Origin: Nitrospira sp. ST-bin5
GTDB lineage: Bacteria > Nitrospirota > Nitrospiria > Nitrospirales > Nitrospiraceae
Reading direction: 5' to 3'
NCBI GenBank assembly: GCA_002083555.1
Contig: MSXN01000013.1
Coordinates: forward strand, 248,001 to 312,000
Length of the DNA stretch: 64,000 bases
Within the stretch, counting starts at the first letter, position 1. Each line of letters starts with the position of its first letter. The position numbers were made by a program, and so were the translations under genes. Below the pieces are notes generated by a model. The model saw only the letters and a list, made by a program, of their open reading frames with translations. It was not told the origin of the DNA and did not search any database. Positions 25,922 through 32,214 of the stretch are shown here, one piece after another.

Positions 25922-26135
25922 GCTTGAGATCCTTTAAGACTTGCTCAAAGGAGCGAGTCGGTTCTTTGCTCCGCTTGTCAAACGCCTCGACATCAACGGC
26001 ATCTTCACGAAGGGCTTCAAGGACAGCGGCATTTACCAGCTCCGAGACGGAACGATCGGTGGTCGCGGATTTAACCTTCAGCGCGCGGTACACCTTCGGT
26101 TGTAAATACACGGTCATGCGAGTCTCGCCAGCCAT
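25905..26135 (-). CDS. Ribbon-helix-helix antitoxin
   Basis: A 76-residue partner of the RelE-like toxin. Residues 6-45 (RMTVYLQPKVYRALKVKSATTDRSVSELVNAAVLEAL) fit a CopG/RHH DNA-binding domain, and the acidic tail (DVEAFDKRSKEPTRSFEQVLKDLKRDG) would wrap the toxin. Two adjacent ATGs (26138 and 26135) follow AGGAGG; the second has the better spacing. The pair is probably autoregulated, as is usual. Confidence 0.85.
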   Translation of the reverse strand: MAGETRMTVYLQPKVYRALKVKSATTDRSVSELVNAAVLEALREDAVDVEAFDKRSKEPTRSFEQVLKDLKRDGLV

Positions 26136-26349
26136 CATATTCCTCCTGAGTAGTATAAAGTCGCTAAAGCGTTTTGACAGTATAGCACAGCCAGGCCGGA
26201 GGCATGGGGAGAATTCTTGCCGGTGGATGGAGGTACATGCAGCATCTCGGTAAAGGCTCGGCAGTTTCGGGAATCGATCAGTCTGGGGGCGTGTGGAAAG
26301 GCGTCTCGTCCGGAGAGAATGCGGAGTTTGCCCATGCATCGCTTCAAAG

Positions 26350-26634
26350 CGGGTGGCGAAGACTTCGGTCTGGTGCTGGTCGAGCGCACGGGCCTGGAGC
26401 GAATCCGTGCGATGCCCTCGTGTGGAAGCTGGACCGGTGGCACGCCCGCACCCATGGCTCGATTGGGTGAACGGGGCGATGGCGGAGATGGACATCCAAC
26501 GGATCCGACAGAGCGTGAATCGCGGCGCGCCGTTCGGTACGGACGCATGGACGGCGGTGACGGCGGAGCGGTTGGGGTTGGATGCGAGCCTCCGCCCCAT
26601 CGGCCGCCCGCAGAAACTGGTGGAAATGTAGAAT
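26350..26634 (+). pseudogene. RAYT transposase C-terminal remnant
   Basis: About 95 codons matching the C-terminus of REP-associated tyrosine transposases: WSSARAW, then PHPWLDWVNGAM, RQSVNRGAPFG and LGLDASLRPIGRPQK. The N-terminal HUH domain is absent; upstream sequence (26139-26349) shows nothing recognisable. The fragment ends at a RAYT right-end sequence. It is not functional as a transposase. Confidence 0.75.
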
Positions 26635-26650
26635 GTCCCCGTTCCTTTTC
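26623..26650 (+). repeat. RAYT element right end
   Basis: GAAATGTAGAATGTCCCCGT and following bases, inverted relative to the left end at 27532-27556 and closely matching 30507-30535. Confidence 0.7.
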
Positions 26651-26682
26651 CCAAAGTCATCCGCCAAACAGGCCGGTCCGTT

Positions 26683-26702
26683 CGGCTCTTGTCATAGGGC
26701 CG
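26683..26702 (+). repeat. Conserved hairpin upstream of cassette 1
   Basis: CGGCTCT and AGGGCCG arms with a 6-base loop (one G-T pair). The same hairpin stands before cassettes 2 and 3. It could terminate upstream transcription or be a REP-like site recognised by RAYT. Confidence 0.6.
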
Positions 26703-26712
26703 AATTCGCCGA

Positions 26713-26741
26713 TTGACAGGGAACCTGTCAATCGCTAGGGT
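26713..26741 (+). promoter_or_regulatory. Promoter of cassette 1
   Basis: TTGACA, 17 bases, TAGGGT. The -35 and spacer also form a near-perfect inverted repeat (ATTGACAGG and CCTGTCAAT), a possible operator in this copy. The -35, spacing and -10 recur exactly before cassettes 2 and 3. Confidence 0.7.
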
Positions 26742-26850
26742 CTCGCCTCATTAGTTAGGAACAAACACAAATACTGCTATTTGAGACTTTTAAAGTGAAC
26801 GTGGTGCAAGGCACGTATGGCGAGCTCTAAGTAAGGAGGACCATCAGAAC

Positions 26851-27174
26851 ATGAGCGAGCAGAAGGACAAGGCCATTGCATTGAATGTAAGACTGAAGCC
26901 CAGTGAGTCGAGTGCCCATCCCCTGGCGACGAACTATACCAACGTGGGCGTAGCGCAGGGCATTGCCTATGTGGACTTCGGCTTCATTGAGCCCGCGCTC
27001 CTCGGGGCCATCGCGAAGACGGCGAAGAATGGACAGCCGGCGCCAAAAGGATTGGAAGGGCATCTCATCACCCGCGTCGCCATGGGCGTGGATGTGCTGG
27101 CGCGGCTGCATCAGCAAATTCAGCAAGTGCTGGTCGGGATGCGCGATGCGCGGCAGGGGAAGGTCAAAGAGTAG
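26851..27174 (+). CDS. Cassette 1 small protein (DUF3467-like, paralogue 1 of 3)
   Basis: A 107-residue soluble protein with two almost identical paralogues at 28370 and 30887. The shared core runs from NVRLKPSESSAHPLATNYTN through GIAYVDFGFIEPALLG to VAMGVDVLARLHQQIQQVL. The pattern Y-T-N, then D-F, then a helix after S/T-R-V resembles DUF3467 proteins; this is a resemblance, not a firm match. It has no signal peptide. GGAGG precedes the ATG by about 10 bases. A gene for a short exported protein follows 40 bases downstream, the same order as in the other two cassettes. Confidence 0.75.
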   Translation: MSEQKDKAIALNVRLKPSESSAHPLATNYTNVGVAQGIAYVDFGFIEPALLGAIAKTAKNGQPAPKGLEGHLITRVAMGVDVLARLHQQIQQVLVGMRDARQGKVKE

Positions 27175-27214
27175 GGGAACGGGATTTGAGTCAAACTGTC
27201 AGGCGGAGGTCGTC

Positions 27215-27568
27215 ATGAAGGCAAGATACTTTGGACTCGCACTCGTTGCCCTGCTGCTAGCGAGCAGTGTCGCCTGGGCGGGGCAAGAGGCATACAGGCT
27301 CATGATGAGTAAGGATAAAGAGCTATGTGAGAGCGTCCTCGAACTGTTCAATGCAGATATGAAGAAGTATCTCAAAATCCGATATCAAGAGCATGAGATG
27401 TTCGCCCGTATGGGATGGCAGCCAGTGAAGCTGGAATGGGAGAAAAATCTGGTGCCCCGCTGTTCCGTTCTTCAACGCGCCATTTTTGATGTTACGAAGA
27501 AAAACGGGGAAGAAAAACGGGGACATGGGAAGAAAAACGGGGACATTCTACATTTCTTGGCAGCCTGA
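27215..27568 (+). CDS. Short exported protein, 3' end replaced by RAYT repeat
   Basis: A 117-residue protein with signal peptide (MKARYFGLALVALLLASSVAWA). The mature segment KDKELCESVLELFN resembles GQELCEVCRQN in the exported protein of cassette 2, so the two are likely paralogues. The last 24 codons read through three GAAAAACGGGGA repeats that form the left end of a RAYT element, so the original C-terminus has been lost. GGAGG precedes the ATG. Function unknown. Confidence 0.6.
   Translation: MKARYFGLALVALLLASSVAWAGQEAYRLMMSKDKELCESVLELFNADMKKYLKIRYQEHEMFARMGWQPVKLEWEKNLVPRCSVLQRAIFDVTKKNGEEKRGHGKKNGDILHFLAA
27499..27556 (+). repeat. RAYT element left end with three direct repeats
   Basis: GAAAAACGGGGA occurs at 27499-27510, 27512-27523 and 27532-27543, and the last continues into CATTCTACATTTC. 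This is the inverse of the right ends at 26623-26650 and 30507-30535. Confidence 0.75.
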
Positions 27569-27589
27569 CGAGTTAGCGAGGGTGTGAGT

Positions 27590-28186
27590 ATGCCACGTAC
27601 AGCGCGCGCCTCAGTCGGCGACTACTGCTACCACATCATCAATCGCGGCAATGGTCGTGCTGAAGTCTTTTATGAGGACGGAGACCATCAGGCGTTCAGC
27701 GGTTTGTTGCGGCAGGCCTGTGAGCGAATGCCCATGCGACTCCTGGCGTATTGTCTCATGCCGAATCATTTCCATCTCGCGCTCTGGCCGCATCACGATG
27801 GGGACTTGAGTCGGTGGATGCACTGGCTGTTGACTGCACACGTCCGTCGCTACCATCGGTGGCATGACTCCAGTGGGCATCTGTGGCAGGGTCGATTCAA
27901 AGCTTTTCCCATCGAGCAAGACGAACATCTTCTGACTGTGCTGCGCTACATCGAACGCAATCCTGTGCGCGCTGGGTTCGTGGCTCAGGCTGAAGCGTGG
28001 CGCTGGTCGAGTGCCTATTCGTGGATAGGGCCGACGGAGGAATCCCTGGTGCAGGTGGGTCTGGTGCCGCGCCCCACCCCATGGTTGTCGTGGGTGAATG
28101 AGGACGCTGTCGATTCGTCTCTGGAGCAGATTCGCCAGTGCGTGAATCGGGGCATTCCCTTCGGGTTCTTCGGATGCGTTGTCTGA
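27590..28186 (+). CDS. REP-associated tyrosine transposase (RAYT), C-terminally shortened
   Basis: A 198-residue single-strand transposase of the IS200/IS605-related Y1 HUH family. The HUH motif is NHFHLAL near residue 65 and the catalytic Tyr is in LRYIERNPVRAG near residue 125. Ends of the family normally include a basic tail like LGLESTLRPRGRPRK, seen in the two fragments at 26350 and 30226; here the frame ends early at IPFGFFGCVV and no right end follows, so the 3' part of the element is missing. Core catalytic parts are intact. GTG at 27584 is an alternative start. Confidence 0.88.
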   Translation: MPRTARASVGDYCYHIINRGNGRAEVFYEDGDHQAFSGLLRQACERMPMRLLAYCLMPNHFHLALWPHHDGDLSRWMHWLLTAHVRRYHRWHDSSGHLWQGRFKAFPIEQDEHLLTVLRYIERNPVRAGFVAQAEAWRWSSAYSWIGPTEESLVQVGLVPRPTPWLSWVNEDAVDSSLEQIRQCVNRGIPFGFFGCVV

Positions 28187-28213
28187 GCTTGCGCAAATTA
28201 ACATAGAGCGTTT

Positions 28214-28233
28214 CGGCTCTATCGATAGAGCCG
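28214..28233 (+). terminator. Perfect palindrome upstream of cassette 2
   Basis: CGGCTCT and AGAGCCG arms around ATCGAT, a perfect 20-base palindrome followed by TTTT. It resembles a terminator for the transposase gene, and also matches the hairpins before cassettes 1 and 3. Confidence 0.6.
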
Positions 28234-28243
28234 TTTTCGCTGA

Positions 28244-28272
28244 TTGACAGGGGAGCATGTAATCAGTAGGGT
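28244..28272 (+). promoter_or_regulatory. Promoter of cassette 2
   Basis: TTGACA, 17 bases, TAGGGT, identical in both hexamers and spacing to cassettes 1 and 3, although the spacer differs. Confidence 0.7.
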
Positions 28273-28369
28273 GCTGCCCACTTAGTTAGGAGTGAGTACA
28301 AATGGCTCTGGTTCAGGATTGCGGAAGTGCAAGCTGCGTTACAGTGCGTTGAGCAAGGAGTTTCAGAAT

Positions 28370-28693
28370 ATGAGTGAATCAAAAGACAAGACCATTCCGT
28401 TGAACGTGAGATTGAAGCCGAGTGAGTCGAGTGCGCATCCACTTGCGACGAACTATACCAATGTCGGCGTGGCGCAGGGGATTGCGTATGTGGATTTCGG
28501 GTTCATCGAACCCGCGCTGCTTGGGGCGATTGCCAAGACGGCGAAGGATGGCCAGGCCGCGCCGAAAGGATTAGAAGGCCATCTCGTCAGCCGTGTGGCA
28601 ATGGGTGTGGACGTGCTGGCGCGGCTGCATCAGCAGATTCAGCAGGTGCTGGTGGGTATGCGGGATGCCAGACAGCCGAAGACGAGAAGCTAA
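28370..28693 (+). CDS. Cassette 2 small protein (DUF3467-like, paralogue 2 of 3)
   Basis: A 107-residue paralogue of the proteins at 26851 and 30887, differing mainly at the N-terminal and C-terminal ends. The start at 28370 (MSESKDKTIPL) follows AAGGAG and aligns with the other copies; the frame is open to 28292 but that part is leader sequence. An exported-protein gene follows 18 bases downstream. Confidence 0.75.
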   Translation: MSESKDKTIPLNVRLKPSESSAHPLATNYTNVGVAQGIAYVDFGFIEPALLGAIAKTAKDGQAAPKGLEGHLVSRVAMGVDVLARLHQQIQQVLVGMRDARQPKTRS

Positions 28694-28711
28694 GACGGAG
28701 GAGACGAGATC

Positions 28712-29005
28712 ATGATAAGCAGGGGAGAAGTAGGTCTATCATATGGTGCTCTTTGTATTGCTGTGCTACTAGGGATTTTGATCGTAGGTGTAGCGAGAGC
28801 TGGTGAATATGAGATCGTCGACGGAAAAGGACAAGAGTTGTGTGAGGTTTGTCGGCAGAACCTTGTCCAAATGACGGAACACCCGGCCTGTGAGCGGACT
28901 TATAGCTCGACTCTTGGCTTGAGTGCTCCTGAATGGAAGCCGTTTGATGTGCAGGGAAACTTGGGTGCGATGAAACAGGTGATGGCCTGCTGCCGGTTTG
29001 ATTGA
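28712..29005 (+). CDS. Short exported protein of cassette 2, truncated by IS3 element
   Basis: A 97-residue protein with a signal sequence (YGALCIAVLLGILIVGVARAG) and five cysteines. GQELCEVCRQN matches the exported protein of cassette 1. The last six codons and the stop lie inside the left inverted repeat of the IS3-family element, so the native C-terminus has been displaced. GGAGGAG precedes the ATG. Function unknown. Confidence 0.6.
   Translation: MISRGEVGLSYGALCIAVLLGILIVGVARAGEYEIVDGKGQELCEVCRQNLVQMTEHPACERTYSSTLGLSAPEWKPFDVQGNLGAMKQVMACCRFD
28985..28987 (+). repeat. Left target-site duplication of IS3-family element
   Basis: GCC directly before the TG of the left inverted repeat; GCC also follows the right end at 30223-30225. 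Confidence 0.55.
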
Positions 29006-29012
29006 CACCACC

Positions 29013-29879
29013 CTACGCTAATTCGGCCTGCCGTTCGAACTCCATCGGACTGAGATACCCCAACGTGGAGTGCCGCCGCCGGGGATTGTAAAAGCGCTCG
29101 ATGTAATCGAACACGTCGGCTTTCGCCTGGTCTCGCGTGTGGTACAGCGTACGCGCGGTGCGCTCGGTCTTCAGCGAGGAGAAGAAGCTTTCCATCGCGG
29201 CGTTGTCCCAGCAGTTGCCGGAGCGGCTCATACTACAAGCCAGGCCCTGGTCCGCCAGGAGCCGTTGGAACGGCTCACTGGTGTACTGGCTGCCTCGATC
29301 CGAGTGATGCAACACGGCCTCGGGCTTGCCTCGCCGCCAGATGGCCATGACCAACGCATCGGTGACCAATTGTGCCGTCATCGTCGCCTGCATCGACCAG
29401 CCCACCACCCGTCGGGAGAAGAGATCGACGACGGCGGCGACGTAGAGCCACCCTTCGGCCGTCCAGAGATACGTGAAGTCGGCCACCCATTTGCGGTTCG
29501 GGGCCGGGGCGTCAAACTGGCGATTGAGCACATTCGGCGAAACCGCGCCCGGCGACTGCGGGCCGGCATCGGCGGGTACCCGCCGTCGTCTGGGCCGCGC
29601 CCGCAAGGCCTGTTGCCGCATCAGTCGCTCGATCCGATGCAGGCCGCACACCTCACCCTCGGCCAGGAGGTCGTGCCACACGCGTCTCGCGCCGTAGGTC
29701 CGGTCACTCTGCAGGAAACTCGTCCGGACCTTGGCGCCCAACACCTCGTCGCGACGAGCGCGCTGGCTGCGTGGCCGCGTCAGCCACGCATAGAACCCAC
29801 CCCGCGAGACACCGAGCGCCTCGCATAACCACGCCGTCGGCCAGCTCCCCCGGTGCTTCACGATGAACCCGCACTTCAC
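29013..29879 (-). CDS. IS3-family transposase OrfB (DDE catalytic subunit)
   Basis: A 288-residue integrase-core protein. The DDE residues are in WVADFTYLW, LHHSDRGSQYTS and DNAAMESFFSSLK. An HTH_21-like N-terminal part (YGARRVWHDLLAEGEVCGLHRIERLMR) precedes the core. The GTG at 29879 overlaps the orfA stop, but in IS3 elements the active transposase is usually an OrfAB fusion produced by -1 frameshifting at an A-rich heptamer, found here at 29909-29915. Confidence 0.9.
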   Translation of the reverse strand: MKCGFIVKHRGSWPTAWLCEALGVSRGGFYAWLTRPRSQRARRDEVLGAKVRTSFLQSDRTYGARRVWHDLLAEGEVCGLHRIERLMRQQALRARPRRRRVPADAGPQSPGAVSPNVLNRQFDAPAPNRKWVADFTYLWTAEGWLYVAAVVDLFSRRVVGWSMQATMTAQLVTDALVMAIWRRGKPEAVLHHSDRGSQYTSEPFQRLLADQGLACSMSRSGNCWDNAAMESFFSSLKTERTARTLYHTRDQAKADVFDYIERFYNPRRRHSTLGYLSPMEFERQAELA

Positions 29880-30166
29880 AGCGACTCCTTCGCGAAGTAG
29901 GCCGCGGCTTTTTTTAGAATGTCCCGCTCGGCCTTGAGCTTGGCCACCTCGCGTCGGAGGCGTTCGATCTCCAACTGATCCGGTTTCATCTGCCCCTGAC
30001 CGGGGAAGGCCTGCTGCGAATCGGCCGCACACTCCTGTACCCATCGGCGTAACACGGTGCCATGCACGCCCAAATCCCGCGCGGCTTGTGCCACCGTCAC
30101 GCCCCGGTCTCGAACCAGTTTCACCGCCTCCAGCTTAAACTCTCGCGTAAACTTCCGTCGCTCCAT
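29876..30166 (-). CDS. IS3-family transposase OrfA (helix-turn-helix)
   Basis: A 96-residue protein with an N-terminal helix-turn-helix (MERRKFTREFKLEAVKLV, TVAQAARDLGVHGTVLRRWV) and a leucine-zipper C-terminus (LEIERLRREVAKLKAERDILKK). The codons CTA AAA AAA G near its 3' end allow a -1 shift into orfB. Confidence 0.9.
   Translation of the reverse strand: MERRKFTREFKLEAVKLVRDRGVTVAQAARDLGVHGTVLRRWVQECAADSQQAFPGQGQMKPDQLEIERLRREVAKLKAERDILKKAAAYFAKESL
29909..29915 (-). promoter_or_regulatory. Programmed -1 frameshift site
   Basis: Seven A residues on the coding strand followed by G (A AAA AAA G) in the orfA/orfB overlap. Slipping back one base moves ILKK into SRGLLREGVAVKCG and onward through orfB. 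Confidence 0.75.
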
Positions 30167-30222
30167 GCCTTACCTCCGGTTTCATTCATACACCTAACTC
30201 GGTGTCTTTGAAACCGGCAGCA

Positions 30223-30225
30223 GCC
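30223..30225 (+). repeat. Right target-site duplication of IS3-family element
   Basis: GCC following the CA of the right inverted repeat, matching 28985-28987. Confidence 0.55.
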
Positions 30226-30507
30226 CAGGTGGCCCGAGCCGAAGACTGGCGATGGTCGAGCGCACGGGCCTGGTGCGAGGGGACTAGCGCTGCCGCGTTG
30301 CAGGTGGGGCCTGTGCCCAGACCGGAGCCGTGGCTCGCATGGGTCAATGACGATGTGGCCGATTCTCAGATTGAGCAGATTCGTACAAGTGTGAACCGGG
30401 GCACTCCGTACGGTTCGCTTGGATGGGTCGAACGTGTGGCCAGGAAGTTGGGACTTGAAGCGAGCCTGCATCCACTCGGACGGCCACGGAAATTGGAGAT
30501 GGTATGA
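30226..30507 (+). pseudogene. RAYT transposase C-terminal remnant beside IS3
   Basis: Encodes QVARAEDWRWSSARAW through LGLEASLHPLGRPRKLEMV, the C-terminal third of a REP-associated tyrosine transposase. The HUH motif and catalytic Tyr are missing. The IS3 element lies immediately to its left. Removing the IS and one GCC joins this fragment in frame to the exported-protein gene at 28712, so the gene fusion predates the IS insertion or an adjacent deletion occurred. Confidence 0.75.
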
Positions 30508-30535
30508 GAAAAGTAGAATGTCCCCGTTCTTTTTC
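30507..30535 (+). repeat. RAYT element right end
   Basis: GAGAAAAGTAGAATGTCCCC and following bases, matching the right end at 26623-26650 and inverted relative to the left end at 27532-27556. From here to 30720 I see no gene. Confidence 0.7.
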
Positions 30536-30720
30536 CCCAGTTCCCCGCTCTTCCAAGCCGGCCATGGATTGAAACAAATAGCTGGAAGAAAGAGTGAAGA
30601 CTCTGGGGCAGTGTGAAGGCGTGGCAGAAAAGATGTCGCGAGCATGGGGGGGAGGCCCGTACGTTGGCGCTACTCTGATTGTGTCTACGTCGACTTCATG
30701 GTTGAGGAAATAGGTCCATC

Positions 30721-30740
30721 CGGCTCTTGTTTTAGGGCCG
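30721..30740 (+). repeat. Conserved hairpin upstream of cassette 3
   Basis: CGGCTCT and AGGGCCG arms with a 6-base loop, then AATTCGCC, the same context as before cassette 1. Confidence 0.6.
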
Positions 30741-30749
30741 AATTCGCCG

Positions 30750-30778
30750 TTGACAGGGATCCAGTCTATCGCTAGGGT
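30750..30778 (+). promoter_or_regulatory. Promoter of cassette 3 and probably of the RTX locus
   Basis: TTGACA, 17 bases, TAGGGT, as in the other two cassettes. The first gene starts 109 bases after the -10, and the exported protein and RTX genes follow without a gap. Confidence 0.7.
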
Positions 30779-30886
30779 CTCGGGAAATTAGTTAGGAGTA
30801 GATATAAATGGTGCTATTTCAGGGTTGTGGGAATGAAAGCGTAGGTCTTGCCGTCATGGGACATTGCAGTCAAGGAGCCGCTGAAT

Positions 30887-31204
30887 ATGAGTGAATCAAA
30901 AAGCAAGACTATTCCATTGAACGTGAGATTGAAACCCAGTGAATCGACCGCCCATCCACTCGCGACGAACTACACGAATGTCGGCGTGGCGCAGGGGATC
31001 GCCTATGTGGATTTCGGATTAATCGAGCCGGCGCTGCTCGGGGCGATTGCCAAGACGACCAAAGAGGGCCAGGCCGCGCCGAAAGGCTTGGAAGGCCATC
31101 TCGTCACCCGTGTGGCGATGGGTGTGGATGTGCTGGCGCGGCTACATCAGCAAATTCAGCAAGTGCTGGTCAGCCTGCGCGAGGCGCGGCAGGGGAAGAA
31201 GTAG
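30887..31204 (+). CDS. Cassette 3 small protein (DUF3467-like, paralogue 3 of 3)
   Basis: A 105-residue paralogue of the proteins at 26851 and 28370. The core (NVRLKPSEST through ARLHQQIQQVL) is nearly unchanged; it has LIEPALL where the others have FIEPALL, and a short basic C-terminus. The start at 30887 aligns with copy 2 and follows AAGGAG. It lies 26 bases before the gene for a 327-residue exported protein that overlaps the giant RTX gene, so this copy appears to lead the secretion locus. Confidence 0.75.
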   Translation: MSESKSKTIPLNVRLKPSESTAHPLATNYTNVGVAQGIAYVDFGLIEPALLGAIAKTTKEGQAAPKGLEGHLVTRVAMGVDVLARLHQQIQQVLVSLREARQGKK

Positions 31205-31230
31205 CTGTAGGGTTACGAAGGAGGATGGCA

Positions 31231-32214
31231 ATGAATATGCTTAGATTGCAGGGCCTGAGCTTTAACGTGTTGAGGTCGAAAGGTATAGGCCTCTTGGTAG
31301 TGGGATGCTTATTGGGAATGCTCGGGCCCATCAATTTGGCTCAAGGGGAAACGGTAGGAGAACGGTTTCGGAAGCAGATGGAAAAGATGGCGGCGATGTG
31401 TAAGGCACAAAAGCTCTCGCCGACGGATACGCGCTGCATCTTGCCGAACATGAAACCGGCCGATCCCCTGGCGACGGAAGAAGGGCGCTTCGCCCACGCG
31501 ATCAAGATTCCGAATCCCGTGCCGGAGGACAGTGGTTACAAACCCGGCATGACACCTGAACAGTACTTCGACCATCTCTGCAAAACTGAGGCTGGCGAGT
31601 TTATCTATAAGACGGTGGAGAATGTGGAGGGTCTGTATCAGATGAGACCGCGCAAAGAGGTTACAGACCATCAACGGCAGCATCTTTATGTGCTAGAGGA
31701 TCTCTACGGCAGCAATTTGGGCGAATCATCCGAGCCGGAAGGGAGATACATTGGCCCAAACCGATATACTCTCTTTGAGACTCCAGAAGTGAATCGGCCG
31801 GTGCCTGAATGGAAAAAGAAATATCGCCACCCCTCTTACTTTTCAAAGCCCGATGCTAGCGCAAGGCTGGCAAGGTATTTTGGTTATAACGGCCGAGAGA
31901 TAAAGACGATACAAAAAGAATATGGCGAATCTCGCAAGAGCCGTTATGGGTACACTTGGCGTGGTATCAAGCGTCCAAATGATCGTGAACTTGGGATTAC
32001 AGGTGGAGAGCTCGTCGTGATCGATCTGGAGACAGGTGAAGTCCTAGCAGTCAGGAGAGGGTATGTTCGTGGCGATACGGAGTTGCCTCGGTTAGGGATG
32101 GTTTGGCAACGGCCTTGTCCGTTAATGGATACGGACGGACTCTTTGTTTTTAAGGTCTTAAAGCCCGTCGTGTCGGCAGCTACGAATCAGGGGGGCGGAA
32201 ATGGATCAAACTGA
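31231..32214 (+). CDS. Exported protein of unknown function, coupled to the RTX gene
   Basis: A 327-residue protein; the ATG at 31231 has AAGGAGG at good spacing, better than the ATG 6 bases earlier. A long signal peptide (SKGIGLLVVGCLLGMLGPINLAQG) is followed by a mature region with EAGEFIYKTVENVEGLYQMRPR, SRKSRYGYTWRGIKRPNDRELG and GGELVVIDLETGEVLAVRRGY. I do not recognise a named domain. Its last 14 bases overlap the RTX reading frame, which suggests translational coupling. A partner or self-protection protein for the RTX product is possible but speculative. Confidence 0.7.
   Translation: MNMLRLQGLSFNVLRSKGIGLLVVGCLLGMLGPINLAQGETVGERFRKQMEKMAAMCKAQKLSPTDTRCILPNMKPADPLATEEGRFAHAIKIPNPVPEDSGYKPGMTPEQYFDHLCKTEAGEFIYKTVENVEGLYQMRPRKEVTDHQRQHLYVLEDLYGSNLGESSEPEGRYIGPNRYTLFETPEVNRPVPEWKKKYRHPSYFSKPDASARLARYFGYNGREIKTIQKEYGESRKSRYGYTWRGIKRPNDRELGITGGELVVIDLETGEVLAVRRGYVRGDTELPRLGMVWQRPCPLMDTDGLFVFKVLKPVVSAATNQGGGNGSN

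Larger units (their letters stand above)
28988..30222 (-). mobile_element. IS3-family insertion sequence, apparently complete
   Basis: A 1235-base element bounded by TGCTGCCGGTTT on the left and AAACCGGCAGCA on the right; the inverted match continues with a few mismatches to GACACC/GGTGTC (about 22 bases). It carries overlapping orfA and orfB transposase genes in the -1 arrangement with an intact DDE site, and is flanked by a 3-base GCC repeat. The size, TG...CA ends and gene layout fit IS3. It could be active. Confidence 0.88.

Noticed and set aside
25905..26660. 251-codon version of the antitoxin frame
   Set aside because: The part upstream of 26138 is antisense to a transposase remnant; the ribosome site and RHH homology put the start at 26135-26138.
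29070..29828. Plus-strand 252-codon frame across the IS3 transposase
   Set aside because: Complement of orfB; the DDE motifs and helix-turn-helix are on the minus strand.
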